NCBI RefSeq assembly: GCF_023008545.1
Contig: NZ_CP095398.1
Coordinates: 310,001-374,000 of the forward strand
Reading direction: 5' to 3'
DNA length: 64,000 nt
Origin: Natribaculum luteum
Lineage (GTDB): Archaea; Halobacteriota; Halobacteria; Halobacteriales; Natrialbaceae
In this document: positions 45,303 through 55,315 of the stretch, one piece after another
How the letters are laid out: each line of letters starts with the position of its first letter
Position numbering within the stretch: position 1 is the first letter of the stretch
Program-made: the position numbers and the translations under genes
Notes under the pieces: model-generated
What the model was told of the DNA's origin: nothing
Databases searched by the model: none
The model's input: only the letters and a program-made list of their open reading frames with translations

Positions 45303-47602
45303 CGTTCCTCGGCCGGCACCAGGAGTCCACGGTCGGCCTCGACCAGTTTCCCGTGATCGAGGAGGCGATCGACGATCACCCCAGCCCAGTCGGGATCGGC
45401 CCCATTGGACGCCAGGTAGGATTCGACCTGGTATCTCGGTATCGGTACTGTGACGGTCGTTTCTACCGGGAGATAGATATTTTTCGTCGACGCTCGATCC
45501 ACGTAGTCTACGGCCTGCTCTGGAAGGGTGACGAGGGCGTTCCGACGGGACGGGTGAGCGTGCGCCTGATCGTATAGAACCCCTCCAAAGAGGACGTGAT
45601 ACGGGGCGAACACGAGACTACAGACGTAACTTCCGACTGACCTGGGGTCGAACTCGAGGTCCGGTGAGCGTTCGAACGCCGACGTCGGGAGACCCAGTTG
45701 CGGGCCCACGGGGCCAGACGGTACTGACGCCTGCTTCCACACCGCAAGGTATCCCCGCTTGAACGCCTCGGCCGACACCTCCTCTGTCGCGTAGAGGTCC
45801 GCCTCGAGTTCGCTCCGATGAAGGTCGTACACCGAGAGGAGAACGTTGCGGCCGGCAAAGAGGACGCTCACGACGCTGGCGAGCACTCCGACCACGCCGT
45901 CGAGGCTGTCTATATGGTAGGCTTCGTGTGCGATAATCGCGTTCAGTTGCTCGTCGTCCTCGACCGCGTCGAGGACGGACCGGTTCAGGATAATCGCCGA
46001 CGGTCCGAGGAGAGTATACTGTGCTGCTGGTCCGGTCCCGTCCTCGAAGACGGGGAGAATCGTTCCATCGGGGACCGGACGATCCGTCGGATCGAGATAC
46101 TCCGGTGCGTCGTAGATGCGGAGGCGGCGATCGACCGTCCGGACGACCCTGTGCGACCATGCCAGTCCGAGCAGCGTCACGGGGAGATACGTGATTGCGT
46201 TGAGGACGACGACGACGCCGGGAGCCACGGCAGTTCCCGACACGACGCCGATCCATCGCTGGTACAGGAGCGTCCCCTCCCAGCCGGTCCGGACAGTCCG
46301 TGGCGATGGGTCGTGGATCGCGGCGTTGCCGAACGCGAGCGAGATGCCGGTTACGAAGGTCCAGGCGATCGCCACGAACAGGGCGAAAAACAGCCCGTAC
46401 GCACCGATCGTCGCGACAGTGGCGGCAGCTCCCGTGCCCGGCCGGTCGGACGGTCGAATCACGTGTCTGCGAAGCCAGCGGAGTCCGATCCCGCCGGCGA
46501 AGGCACCTCCACTCGCGCCAACGAGTACGCCGATCCCGACTGGGTCCACGCCCAGTGACACGTGGTTCAGCCACGGAAACGGCGTCGTCACGAAGACGAT
46601 GCTCACAGCTCCGACGAACAAGATGGTGAGGAAATTCACGAACAGAAATCCGAGGACGACGATCCCCCGACCCAGCACCGAACGGTTCGAACTCGGGGGA
46701 AGCACTCCCAGCAGTCGGGCGGCCCGATGGGCAAACAGGCAGTAGACTCCGGTCAGGGCGATTGGAACCAGCGCGTATCCGATCCAGAACCAGATCGCAC
46801 TCGTTCGGTACAGCCGACCCGGTAGCAGACCAGAGACGCTCGCGATCGTAGCGATCACGAGCACCGGTGTACTCGCGACCGCGAATACGATCAGGAAGGG
46901 CGATCCGCCGCCGAAGGCAGGTTCGCCAGCGTCGAATCCGTTGTTACTGTCCATCGACGGGAACGCACCCGCAGCGTAGTGGTAAACGACGTAGACGAAG
47001 AGGGCGACGAACGCGCCGACGGCCATGTAGTTCAACAGTGCCCCCAACAGCGCCCCGATCGTGAGCGTTCCCAGGCCGGTGAAGTAGAAGTACGGAAAAC
47101 AGTACGTCACGAACCTTCGGCGGAGCCCCCGTTCGGCGATCGGCTGTCTGGGCCCTCGATAGAACAGGCCCACCAGCCAGAGGAGTCCTGAAGCGGCGAT
47201 CAGACTTGCGAGACTTCCATACGGCGATGCCTCGCCGAGTGACGGAACCAGGTATCCCGGAATCGAAACGATCCAGTCCGGACCGTATTGAAGGAGTGCC
47301 GCGAGCGCAAGTCCGAGGATTCCTGCGACGAGAAACGCCGTTTCCAGTCGGTTCCCACGATCGGTGAATCCCTGATCGAAGTGTACCGTATTCGTGTTAC
47401 CGTCGACCGAGAGTTCCCACTGGTAGATCCCTGCCCAGCCGATCCCTCGCCACGCATACGTGGCTGTCCCCTGCTGGGCCGGGGAACCGAGTGACTGCTG
47501 GAGGTCACGATACAGCCGGGAAAACGGGATCGAAATCTCCCACTCCCGGTGCTGGAGCGTCGAATCCGTGAAACTCACTACGTCGACGACGCTGATCCCC
47601 AT
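45299..47602 (-). CDS. M48-family membrane metalloprotease (767 aa)
   Basis: A 767-aa membrane protein with about 100 soluble N-terminal residues, roughly a dozen hydrophobic segments, and an M48 protease motif IIAHEAYHIDSLD (HEAYH, 559-563), followed by YDLHRSELEADLYATE as the third-ligand segment. The C-terminal 100 residues are soluble and end in a basic/acidic helical region. It is the longest M48 protein of the window. It overlaps the downstream PQQ lipoprotein by ATGA and forms a two-gene operon with it. M48 proteases are usually shorter (about 300 aa), so extra membrane and soluble domains are present. Confidence 0.88.
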   Translation of the reverse strand: MGISVVDVVSFTDSTLQHREWEISIPFSRLYRDLQQSLGSPAQQGTATYAWRGIGWAGIYQWELSVDGNTNTVHFDQGFTDRGNRLETAFLVAGILGLALAALLQYGPDWIVSIPGYLVPSLGEASPYGSLASLIAASGLLWLVGLFYRGPRQPIAERGLRRRFVTYCFPYFYFTGLGTLTIGALLGALLNYMAVGAFVALFVYVVYHYAAGAFPSMDSNNGFDAGEPAFGGGSPFLIVFAVASTPVLVIATIASVSGLLPGRLYRTSAIWFWIGYALVPIALTGVYCLFAHRAARLLGVLPPSSNRSVLGRGIVVLGFLFVNFLTILFVGAVSIVFVTTPFPWLNHVSLGVDPVGIGVLVGASGGAFAGGIGLRWLRRHVIRPSDRPGTGAAATVATIGAYGLFFALFVAIAWTFVTGISLAFGNAAIHDPSPRTVRTGWEGTLLYQRWIGVVSGTAVAPGVVVVLNAITYLPVTLLGLAWSHRVVRTVDRRLRIYDAPEYLDPTDRPVPDGTILPVFEDGTGPAAQYTLLGPSAIILNRSVLDAVEDDEQLNAIIAHEAYHIDSLDGVVGVLASVVSVLFAGRNVLLSVYDLHRSELEADLYATEEVSAEAFKRGYLAVWKQASVPSGPVGPQLGLPTSAFERSPDLEFDPRSVGSYVCSLVFAPYHVLFGGVLYDQAHAHPSRRNALVTLPEQAVDYVDRASTKNIYLPVETTVTVPIPRYQVESYLASNGADPDWAGVIVDRLLDHGKLVEADRGLLVPAEER

Positions 47603-47786
47603 ACCCGCCGGTCTCGGCCGGGCATCAAGAGCTTTGTTCTATGCCGATTCCGTTTGTTCACCGGTCGTGATATCTCCAGGGAGACGTGATCTTCGTCGGT
47701 CAATCTCGATTGCACGCCGAGGGAGTCGTTTGTCGAATCGCTGTGCAGGGGAACGTTTATCGCGCTACTTTCCGTCAGCGGTGAAT

Positions 47787-48287
47787 ATGGCCCCGACATC
47801 AGCAAGTGGATCAGGCGAAATGGAGTGGATCTACGTCGCCCCGGCCAACGTCCAAGAAGAAGAACCACAGATTTCGGTTCCCGATACGATAGTCGAGGCG
47901 GGAATCGTCACACCGGGCGAAACCGCCGTTTGGTCCTACGAAGAGATTACCGGCGTGCCGATCCTCTCGAACCGCAGGCTGGAAATGGACGTCTACAAGC
48001 GAATCGGAGAGATGACAGTACAGAAACACCAGAACCTCATCAGGTTCCCAGCGCCGATGCAGGTCAATCCACAACTCGTTCGAGACCAGATCCTTCAGGA
48101 AGAGCACGTCCACGACGACGCAATCGTCGAAGCTGGCGAACGATACCACTTCGTCTATCGAGCCGACGGGATGGCCAGCGGCGAGACTCGTTCCTGTTAC
48201 CTCTTTACAGACGAGCAAGTCGTCAAGCATCTACCGGACCCGACCGACTGGAGTGACAACTTCAGCGATGTCCCGCAGTTCTTCTGA
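47787..48287 (+). CDS. unknown 166-aa protein
   Basis: A 166-aa acidic protein of mixed alpha/beta appearance, with no membrane segment or known motif (segments EEITGVPILSNRRLEMDVYK and DPTDWSDNFSDVPQFF). The ATG at 47787 is preferred over GTG 47781; CGTTTATCG lies about 31 bases upstream, consistent with a leaderless transcript. The long upstream in-frame extension to 47460 is Ser/Arg-rich and probably not coding. It is divergent from the M48-PQQ operon. No function is assigned. Confidence 0.65.
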   Translation: MAPTSASGSGEMEWIYVAPANVQEEEPQISVPDTIVEAGIVTPGETAVWSYEEITGVPILSNRRLEMDVYKRIGEMTVQKHQNLIRFPAPMQVNPQLVRDQILQEEHVHDDAIVEAGERYHFVYRADGMASGETRSCYLFTDEQVVKHLPDPTDWSDNFSDVPQFF

Positions 48288-48419
48288 TCTCGTCTTCTCT
48301 CAGCTGAGGGGTCAACACCCCATTGATATCCTTTTCGGCACGCTAGTGTGAATTAGCATCGACGTGCCCATTTCCCGACTCGCCCGTCCACCGCCGATCG
48401 TAGGCTGGGTCACCAGCCG

Positions 48420-48938
48420 ATGTCCATCATGAACGACGACACACCAGACCCAGATCGGCTGGCGCGGGTGGTCACGACCATTGTGAACCAACCGGCCTGG
48501 GAACTGACCCCCTGTTCCGACTCCGTCGCATCGGCACTCGATCACGCGACCACGGATGCCTCAACTCGAGCCGAGCTATTCTTCGATCACGAGGGGACCG
48601 ACGCCCGACTCGAAGTTCTCCTGCCGTCTACCATCCCCGGATCGCTCTGTGACCTCCTCGTTCGCCACTCCCTCGATCCCGGACTGACCTCCGATGGGGG
48701 CGACTTCGTCGATGGATTACAGCGCGCTCGAGCGGCGATCGTGACCCGCAATACACACGAGTACGTCCAGCCCGTAGAGGATCCATCTATCCTCCTTCGG
48801 GCGACCGTCCCCGCACCGTGTACTGACCGCGCCCTTGAAAATCTCTTCGCGAGTCTTCAGCAGACGGTAGGACAGGTAGCAGATCTACACGGTCGAATTC
48901 GGCGGCCGATCGAACGGACGATATCACAGGGTGGCTGA
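48420..48938 (+). CDS. unknown 172-aa protein
   Basis: A 172-aa acidic protein with helical and strand segments and four scattered cysteines; no known motif is visible. The frame opens at ATG 48420, with ATG 48429 (MNDDTPDPDRL) an equally good start. Composition is typical of a real haloarchaeal gene, in contrast to the other frames. It lies 132 bp after the preceding gene on the same strand, so they may be co-transcribed. Confidence 0.6.
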   Translation: MSIMNDDTPDPDRLARVVTTIVNQPAWELTPCSDSVASALDHATTDASTRAELFFDHEGTDARLEVLLPSTIPGSLCDLLVRHSLDPGLTSDGGDFVDGLQRARAAIVTRNTHEYVQPVEDPSILLRATVPAPCTDRALENLFASLQQTVGQVADLHGRIRRPIERTISQGG

Positions 48939-48998
48939 GATTCGAAAAGACAGCCCACTTCGCCGATCGGCTCAGCGCAGATCGGCCAGCGAAGACGT

Positions 48999-49313
48999 TC
49001 AAAGTAACTGCTGTCTGCGTTTCGCATCTTCAGCCAGTTCCTGTATGTGCGAACAGTTGGCCTCGATGTACTGCTCGATGTCCGCCACACTAGCCTCGAA
49101 ATCATCGACCGCTCCCAATCGACCCACATCGAAGGTCTCGCAGTAGCATGCATAATCTGGAATGTCCGGCTCCGGACGGTCATCATCCGAATCCCCCTCA
49201 GTTCCACGCTGTTGATTCCTCGAGCCAGACGTTGCGCCACCCTTGCCGCTCCACTGGAGAACCGGACCCGAATCGAAATCAGCATCGTCGGCCTGATCAG
49301 ACGTACCGAACAT
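48999..49313 (-). CDS. small acidic protein of unknown function
   Basis: A 104-aa protein with an acidic, Gly/Ser/Asp-rich N-terminal half and a helical C-terminal half (VDDFEASVADIEQYIEANC). It has three cysteines, in ACYC and ANC, which might bind a metal or form a disulphide. It ends in a basic/acidic helix with RRQQLL. It is convergent with the preceding gene. The start ATG 49313 lies next to a sharp drop in G+C. No family is recognised. Confidence 0.55.
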   Translation of the reverse strand: MFGTSDQADDADFDSGPVLQWSGKGGATSGSRNQQRGTEGDSDDDRPEPDIPDYACYCETFDVGRLGAVDDFEASVADIEQYIEANCSHIQELAEDAKRRQQLL

Positions 49314-50129
49314 CCCACCAGAACCAAATATACGAACATAATTACACGATATTCAACTCCTAATTTTCTAAAATACGGCCAAATTAGAGCACAATTCGAT
49401 ACATACCTATAGACGAGCGTGACACCATTACTTCCGAGAGGGAAAAGGATTATATACTATCAGATGTCGCTGTACTGTCCACCAAGGATTAGTACTTCAC
49501 AGAATTGCGAGGCGGATGCCGCGGAGCCGTCCGAAAATCGGAGATTTCGTGATTACGAGAATCGAAGATTCTTGAACGACGTGACCCCCAGGCGGTTGAT
49601 ATCCGCGAATGAATCGTACATCGTCCTGGCCGCCCTCGCCAATAGCCACGGCAGATCAGCTGACCCATGCAGTATGCGCAACTCTAGAACCGTGGTTTCG
49701 GTATTTCTGAGATAGTATCTACATTGATAAGTTTGCTGTTTTATATTCTAAAATAGATGTTCAACAGCAGCCCTATTTACATTTAGTTCATATAAAAATT
49801 AAATAGTTTGTCGGTGGAATTCTGGTTTCAGTAAAGTACCAGAATCGGCGAGAAGCAACCGCGTTGTAAGACGTGACGGTCTTGCGTGCCGTTCCCAGGA
49901 TGTCGGAGACGTCGTATCTTCCGGCTAGGTTCTACGGATCTTTCCATTGGAGCAACCACAGTCGCCAAAAATACTATGAATTATTTTAGAGTTGGCCAAG
50001 TCGTAGCCAGTACCACAGGTCGGCTACCCGAAGCACGTTTCGGAGGGCGCAACGGGATTGCCTGGTGGTATAGCAGCTGACTGAAGACCACATCCGTGAA
50101 CTGTCTCGGGAATACCCCTCCGTAGCCGG
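49314..50129. other. AT-rich gene-poor segment
   Basis: About 800 bp are much richer in A+T than the flanks, for example ATAAAAATTAAATAG near 49794-49808 and TTATATTCTAAAATAG near 49741. No open frame with halophile composition is present. It abuts an IS200 TnpA fossil, so it is probably an old insertion or excision site. Confidence 0.5.
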
Positions 50130-50621
50130 TCAAATAATATAAAATATTTTAATTGTGTTTGAAATTGGTAAGAATCGAAACGAAGTCAGATACCGGACTT
50201 CCTCAACTGGCTCGACGTCCGGTTTCGCTTCACGAGATCGAAAGAATTTCGAGGGATTCCTCGACCCCAGCGGGGGTGAAGCCCAATACTCGGCTTCGTG
50301 TTCTGTCGCCTTGCTATACCGTTCAACCACCACCCCCGACACCGCTCCCGTCGTCCCTACGTAGTATCCTATTTTCCAAAATTCAGACGTACTCGTCCCG
50401 GATCTCCTGGAATCGGTCCATAAGGGAGCCCCCGAATACGACGTAAACTGCCGAGCGATATCGGCAGAACTGTATTTTGAGCCGGCCTGGACGGACAGGT
50501 GTACGTGGTCGTCTGGAATCGCCAACGATATCGTGTCAGGTGAGGCTGTCAGCACCGCTTCACTCCTACGAGAAGTCACGAGAACCCGCCAGCCAGATTG
50601 CCGACTGGGAGGGGCTCCCAT
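50130..50621 (-). pseudogene. IS200/IS605-type TnpA transposase remnant
   Basis: A 163-codon frame carries the hallmarks of IS200 HUH/Y1 transposases: IPDDHVHLSVQAG (His-hydrophobic-His), SSADIARQFTSYSGAPLW, then EFWKIGYYVGTTGAVS with the catalytic Tyr region and VVERY. The N-terminal third of a TnpA is missing or scrambled and the C-terminal extension is abnormal, so it is a decayed copy. The element's ends and a TnpB partner were not seen. Confidence 0.7.
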
Positions 50622-50672
50622 GGTAGGGTAAACCTATAGATACATCTACGAACGTCGTATGCCCGTGATACG

Positions 50673-52136
50673 ATGACAGATGGCAAGGCGAGGACCGCAC
50701 GGGAAGAATGGGGGACTCGGTTCGGCTTTCTAATGGCGATGGTCGGAGCGATGGTCGGAGCAGGAAACATTTGGCGAATGCCGTTCACGACAGGGCAGAA
50801 TGGCGGTGGTGCCTTTCTACTCGCCTACATCCTGTTGTTATTCGTGATCGCTGTTCCCGGCCTGATGGCTGAGACGGTGGTTGGCCGCTACACCCAACGC
50901 GGAGTAATCGGGTCGTTCAAACAGATTGCGGGGGATAGTCGGTTCCGTGGACTATCATTAATCGTCGTGCTGGTCAACATCGCGCTGATGTCGTACTACG
51001 CGCCGATTATCGGTCAGGCGCTGTACTACGGCATCCACTCGCTACTGCTCACCTTCTTCCAGCCCGGGTTCGAGGCGACCGCGTTCTGGGAGTCGTTCGC
51101 CGGCTCACCGCTGTTGATGATCGGGATGCACACGATCACGGTGGCGGCAGTCGGTGGCGTCCTCCTGTTCGGCATCCAGCGAGGAATCGAGCGCGTCGTG
51201 AAATGGATGATCCCGTTCATGGCGATCGCGCTCATCGCCATTGCGATTCGCGGCGTCACGCTCGATGGCGGTATGCAAGGTCTTGCTTTCGCGTTCACCC
51301 CTGATTGGGAGTATCTCGTCCGAGGCGAGACGTGGATCGCTGCACTCGGACAGGCACTGTTCTCGACCGGCCTCGGCTGGGGAATCGCGCTTACCTATGG
51401 GAGCTACCTTCGCAAGTACGACGACGTGCCGCTGGGCTCCGGCGTGTTTACTGCTATCGGAAACACGAGCATCGGCCTGCTGGCGATCTTCGCCGTGTTC
51501 CCAGTCGTCTTCGCGTTCGGCCTCGAGCCGACAGCCGGAGCCAACCTGATGTTCATCTCGCTCGTACAGGTGTTCCCCGAGCTTATCGGCGGGGAACTCT
51601 GGGCGATCGTATTCTTCCTCGGATTCTTCTTCGCCACGTTCACTTCCGGACTCGGCATCACGGAAGTTGGCGTGACGACGATTTCCGAGGAGACCCGACT
51701 GGACCGGACTGGGTCCGTCGCGGCAGTCTCGCTGGCTATCTGGCTCCTGGGTCTCCCCAGCGCCTACTCTTCCACCTTCCTTGGTCAGATGGATTTCGTG
51801 TTCGGGAGCTGGGGCCTTCCGCTGGCGACGCTATCCATTATCGGCCTCGTCGGCTGGAAGTTCGGCCCCGAACGAATTCGTGTACTCGACCTCAACCGTA
51901 ACTCGGACATATTCGTTAGGTCGTGGTGGAACGGCATCATCAAGTACGCGATTCCGGCCGTGATGCTGTTCATCATGGGCTACGGCGCGGTGACGAGCGT
52001 CGGAACCGAAAACGAACCGCTCATGATCGGTGGCATCGCGCTGATGATGGCACTGCTGATCGTCAGTTCGGTAGCGATGAAACTCATTGATGGACGCACC
52101 GAGCCGAAACCAAAAATGGCGAACAGAGGTGACTGA
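50673..52136 (+). CDS. NSS-family sodium-coupled transporter
   Basis: A 487-aa polytopic membrane protein of the neurotransmitter:sodium symporter family with about 11-12 transmembrane helices. The helix-1 signature AMVGAGNIWRMPFTTGQNGGGAFLLAY (in parts: GAGNIWRMPF and NGGGAFLLAY) marks the Na+ and substrate sites. Archaeal and bacterial NSS proteins import amino acids or related amines with Na+. A small MetS-like subunit follows directly. Proline-catabolism genes lie close by, so proline or another amino acid is a possible substrate, by inference. TATA-like ACCTATAGAT is at about 50630-50640. Confidence 0.92.
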   Translation: MTDGKARTAREEWGTRFGFLMAMVGAMVGAGNIWRMPFTTGQNGGGAFLLAYILLLFVIAVPGLMAETVVGRYTQRGVIGSFKQIAGDSRFRGLSLIVVLVNIALMSYYAPIIGQALYYGIHSLLLTFFQPGFEATAFWESFAGSPLLMIGMHTITVAAVGGVLLFGIQRGIERVVKWMIPFMAIALIAIAIRGVTLDGGMQGLAFAFTPDWEYLVRGETWIAALGQALFSTGLGWGIALTYGSYLRKYDDVPLGSGVFTAIGNTSIGLLAIFAVFPVVFAFGLEPTAGANLMFISLVQVFPELIGGELWAIVFFLGFFFATFTSGLGITEVGVTTISEETRLDRTGSVAAVSLAIWLLGLPSAYSSTFLGQMDFVFGSWGLPLATLSIIGLVGWKFGPERIRVLDLNRNSDIFVRSWWNGIIKYAIPAVMLFIMGYGAVTSVGTENEPLMIGGIALMMALLIVSSVAMKLIDGRTEPKPKMANRGD

Positions 52137-52137
52137 G

Positions 52138-52455
52138 ATGGCACTCGAACCAATAACCTGGACGGTAATGTTTGCAGTAACTGCCTTGTTGTGGGGCGTT
52201 ACCAGCGTCGCGCTGTATCGGTCGCTCCACGACGAGGATCGAAAACTCGAACTGCTCGAGCGACAGGACCGAATCGACAGTTACTCGCCGCGAGGGTTGG
52301 CAGAGTTACGGACGTGGATCGAATCTCACCCTAACGACCCGCTCGTCGACGAGGGGAAGCGTCGATACAACGACTGCGTGGATGCGCTCCGTGACATCGA
52401 CGAGACGTTCTACGACTGGAGCGACGAAGAGATCGAATCACTCGAGAAGCTATGA
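52138..52455 (+). CDS. MetS-like small subunit of the NSS transporter
   Basis: A 105-aa protein: one transmembrane helix at the N-terminus (about 6-27, WTVMFAVTALLWGVTSVAL), then a cytoplasmic charged helix. It begins one base after the transporter stop (TGA at 52134-52136), with GAGGTG before it. In Corynebacterium, MetS is a small one-helix subunit needed by the NSS protein MetP. This one is longer than the roughly 60 aa of MetS, with an extra acidic C-terminal tail. Confidence 0.75.
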   Translation: MALEPITWTVMFAVTALLWGVTSVALYRSLHDEDRKLELLERQDRIDSYSPRGLAELRTWIESHPNDPLVDEGKRRYNDCVDALRDIDETFYDWSDEEIESLEKL

Positions 52456-53474
52456 ATACCGGGACAGACATTCAGATCAACACTATCGACACGCCCACTG
52501 GTTGAGAACCGTCTTCTCGGGAACGACCTCGACCATCCTCAATTCGAGGACAGAAGCGGCGTCAACCAATGAGACGGATTCTCCGAAACTACCGAGGTTC
52601 TTTTGTTCGATGCGCGCGCATTCGGCTGCAGCCACAGTGACGTGTGGTATAGCTCGAGTTCCGCCAAAGCAGCGGACCTCAGCCCCGTTTCTTCTTCAGA
52701 GACCACGACGACTATCTGGACATGTGCGGTCACGAGCCGACCGACGTCACGATCGTGTTGGTCACACTCGAAGGACCGAATCCAACCTCTCCGCACCGCG
52801 CGAAACGCCCGCCGTCGTCGTCACCGGTAGGCTCCACAGTAGAAGACAGGAACGCCGAGAGCGGCGTGGTTCAGAGCGGTCGCCGTTTGGCATGACGAAA
52901 AGACGATCACCGTTGAAACGGACGACAACCATCGCAGACTGGACGTAGATGTCGTGTATGTGGCGTGTTCTTCGCGATGATCAATGCAGACGCCGTTGGA
53001 CTGCCCGTGGATCCACTGCACAACTGCGTTCGTCAACCTCGGTCTCCGTATTCCAGCGGCAGTGAACGACGCTCTTGCTATCACCAACCCGATTACGGAG
53101 TGAGTCGGGTGCAGAGGTGGCCGGAACGCCCAGATCACCGGCCAGCACATCTTCGTGACCCGACCGAACAACTCGAGTAGCAGCTTCAGCGTTGCCATCC
53201 GGTAACCTCCTCCTCTATTCTATCGATACCGACCGTGTCGAACTCCCCTTCGAATCACTACTCGCCGAGCGTTGTGAATCGCCACTTGATCGCTCCGTTC
53301 ACCAACCCTAACAGTTCGTTTCTGACGAACGGGTTACCTCGCTGCTCGAGGTATTTCAGGCATATAGAATCAGTTTGAGACGACAGGAGCGTAGCCGGGC
53401 CGTTTCTGAAATAAAATCTCGACGATTCTACGGTCCATCTATTTCATCGCGAATGCCAACGATACTGTTATTTT
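52456..53474. other. 1-kb spacer without a recognisable intact gene
   Basis: Both strands carry only short frames broken by stops. Pieces such as HEPTDVTIVLVTLEG and AFVNLGLRIPAAVNDALAI in different frames look as if they once coded, so decayed genes are possible. No family could be named. Confidence 0.4.
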
Positions 53475-53591
53475 CTAGTCGGCACCAGCTCGCTCGTGCC
53501 ACTCACAGTCGAGACACCAGTCGAGACCGCTCTCGCTAGTCGTTGCTCCCCCGCAAACTGGACACATCGTCTGTGACTGGGTCTGTCGCAT
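53475..53591 (-). CDS. zinc-ribbon microprotein (38 aa)
   Basis: A 38-aa frame starts with ATG 53591, eight bases after the stop of the aldehyde dehydrogenase gene, and ends at TAG 53475-53477. It contains CPVCGGAT and WCLDCEW, the two CxxC pairs of a one-knuckle zinc ribbon, as in the small zinc-finger proteins frequent in haloarchaea. It is probably co-transcribed with the dehydrogenase gene. Role unknown. Confidence 0.6.
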   Translation of the reverse strand: MRQTQSQTMCPVCGGATTSESGLDWCLDCEWHERAGAD

Positions 53592-53599
53592 GAGACAAC

Positions 53600-55138
53600 T
53601 CAGTCGTCGCCCTGGGTCTTGATGTCCGCCGACAGGCCCTGCGCCATTTCGATATCCGTGCCGTTGTTCATGGTCCAGGCAGTGCGCTCGGTGACGGCTT
53701 CGATGGCCTCGCGAGCGCTTGGATAGCCGTTACCGGACTTCTTCACGCCGCCGAACGGCAGTTGGACCTCCGCACCGATGCACGGAAGGTTGGCGTAGGC
53801 GAGTCCGATTTCAGCCTCGTCTCGGAACTGGTTGATCTGGCGGTAGTCTTCAGAGATGATCGCGCCCGAGAGGCCATAGGGCGTATTGTTATGAATCTCC
53901 ATCGCGCGGTCCACGTCGCCGGAGTACTCGATAAGTGCAACGTGCGGGCCGAAGACTTCTTCTTGGAGACAGCGCAGATCCTCGTCGTACTCGATTTCGT
54001 AGACAAACGGCCCGACCCAGTAACCGTCTTCGTGATCTTCAGGGATCTCCTCAGAGTCCAGTTGCTCACGGTCTACTAGTACGTTCGCGCCCTCCTCACG
54101 CGCGAGTTCGTTGTATTTGCCAAACTTCTCGACCTGCTCCTCGTTGACCATCGGCCCCATGAAGGTATCCTCGCCGAGTGGGTCGTCGACAGAGATGTTC
54201 TCGGCGAGGTCTACGAACCGCTCCTTGAACTCGTCGTAGACGTCCTCGTGGACGATGAGACGTTCACTGGAGACACACCGTTGACCAGTCGTCTTGAACG
54301 AGGACATGACGGCCGAGTGAACGGCGATGTCGAGATCCGCGTTCTCGGTCACGACGATACCGTTCTTGCCACCCATCTCACAGGCCGCGAGCTTGCCTGG
54401 TTCGCCGCCAACCTTGCCGGCGATCTCGTGGCCGACTTCGCTACTGCCGGTGAACAGGACGGTGTCAACGCGGTCGTCCTCAACGATGGCGTTCCCTGCG
54501 TCGCCAAAGCCCTGCACCATGTTGAAGACACCGTCCGGTACGCCGGCATCTTCGAGCATTTCGGCGATGATCTGGCCGCACCACGGAGTCTGTTCAGCGG
54601 GTTTCCAGACGACCGTATTGCCTTCGACCAGTGCGAGCGCCATATGCCAGAACGGGATGGCGACCGGGAAGTTCCACGGCGTGATGCAGCCGATGACGCC
54701 CCGCGGCTTGCGGCGCATGTAGGCGTCTTTACTCGGTATCTCTGAGGGGACTACGTCGCCGTGTGGATGGCGGGCGTTGCCTGCAGCCCACTCGACCATG
54801 TGCGCGGCCTCGACCACGTCGGCTTTGCCTTCCGAAATCTCTTTGCCACACTCTTTGCTCACGATTTCCCCGAGTTCGTCCGTCCGCTCTTTGAGTTCGT
54901 GGTAGATGTCCCACAGGTACTCCGCTCGGTCGATGTACGAGAGTGCTGCCCATTCATCCTCGGCTGCTTTCGCCGCCGCGAGTGCTTCGTCGACGTCTTC
55001 CTCCGTCCCGCGGTGGAACTCGGCGAGGACGTCCTGATTTGACGGGTTGACGCTTTCGAACGTCTCCTCGTCGTGTCCTTCTGTCCACTCGCCACCGATG
55101 TAGTGATCGTATACTTGCTTGCTGGTCACCTGACTCAT
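53600..55138 (-). CDS. aldehyde dehydrogenase, probably 1-pyrroline-5-carboxylate dehydrogenase
   Basis: A 512-aa NAD(P)-dependent aldehyde dehydrogenase with the usual family landmarks: CITPWNFPVAIPFW (Asn of the active site), WKPAEQTPW, FTGSSEVG, the general-base Glu in ACEMGGKN and the catalytic C288 in TTGQRCVSSERL, then EEVFGPHVAL near the C-terminus. It would oxidise glutamate semialdehyde/P5C to glutamate, given the nearby proline dehydrogenase and divergent HTH-10 regulator; another aldehyde cannot be excluded. ATG 55138 (MSQVTSK) is chosen; 15 upstream codons in frame look non-coding. Confidence 0.88.
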   Translation of the reverse strand: MSQVTSKQVYDHYIGGEWTEGHDEETFESVNPSNQDVLAEFHRGTEEDVDEALAAAKAAEDEWAALSYIDRAEYLWDIYHELKERTDELGEIVSKECGKEISEGKADVVEAAHMVEWAAGNARHPHGDVVPSEIPSKDAYMRRKPRGVIGCITPWNFPVAIPFWHMALALVEGNTVVWKPAEQTPWCGQIIAEMLEDAGVPDGVFNMVQGFGDAGNAIVEDDRVDTVLFTGSSEVGHEIAGKVGGEPGKLAACEMGGKNGIVVTENADLDIAVHSAVMSSFKTTGQRCVSSERLIVHEDVYDEFKERFVDLAENISVDDPLGEDTFMGPMVNEEQVEKFGKYNELAREEGANVLVDREQLDSEEIPEDHEDGYWVGPFVYEIEYDEDLRCLQEEVFGPHVALIEYSGDVDRAMEIHNNTPYGLSGAIISEDYRQINQFRDEAEIGLAYANLPCIGAEVQLPFGGVKKSGNGYPSAREAIEAVTERTAWTMNNGTDIEMAQGLSADIKTQGDD

Positions 55139-55315
55139 AGAATACGCTCTTCCGGGAACGGTGGAATAACAATCCCCGACCATGGTGGGGCCGTACGGAG
55201 TTTCGACGTCAACTCATCATATTGGTCTATTTTTTGGTGACTTCAGGTATCATGTGGTACAGAACTTTTATTATATACCCCCGCCCTCTATTTTACAAAA
55301 CCGTTTAAACGTAGC
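55139..55315. promoter_or_regulatory. divergent promoter region of dehydrogenase and regulator
   Basis: The 177-bp spacer is AT-rich (TTTTATTATATACC near 55266-55279 and CCGTTTAAACG near 55302-55312). Both lie upstream of the regulator ATG at 55316. It probably contains TATA elements for both directions and the binding site of the regulator. Confidence 0.5.

Noticed and set aside
52821-53198. 125-codon minus-strand frame as a gene
   Set aside because: Its composition is not halophile-like and no motif is seen; hydrophobic bits alternate with shadow-like segments of other frames.
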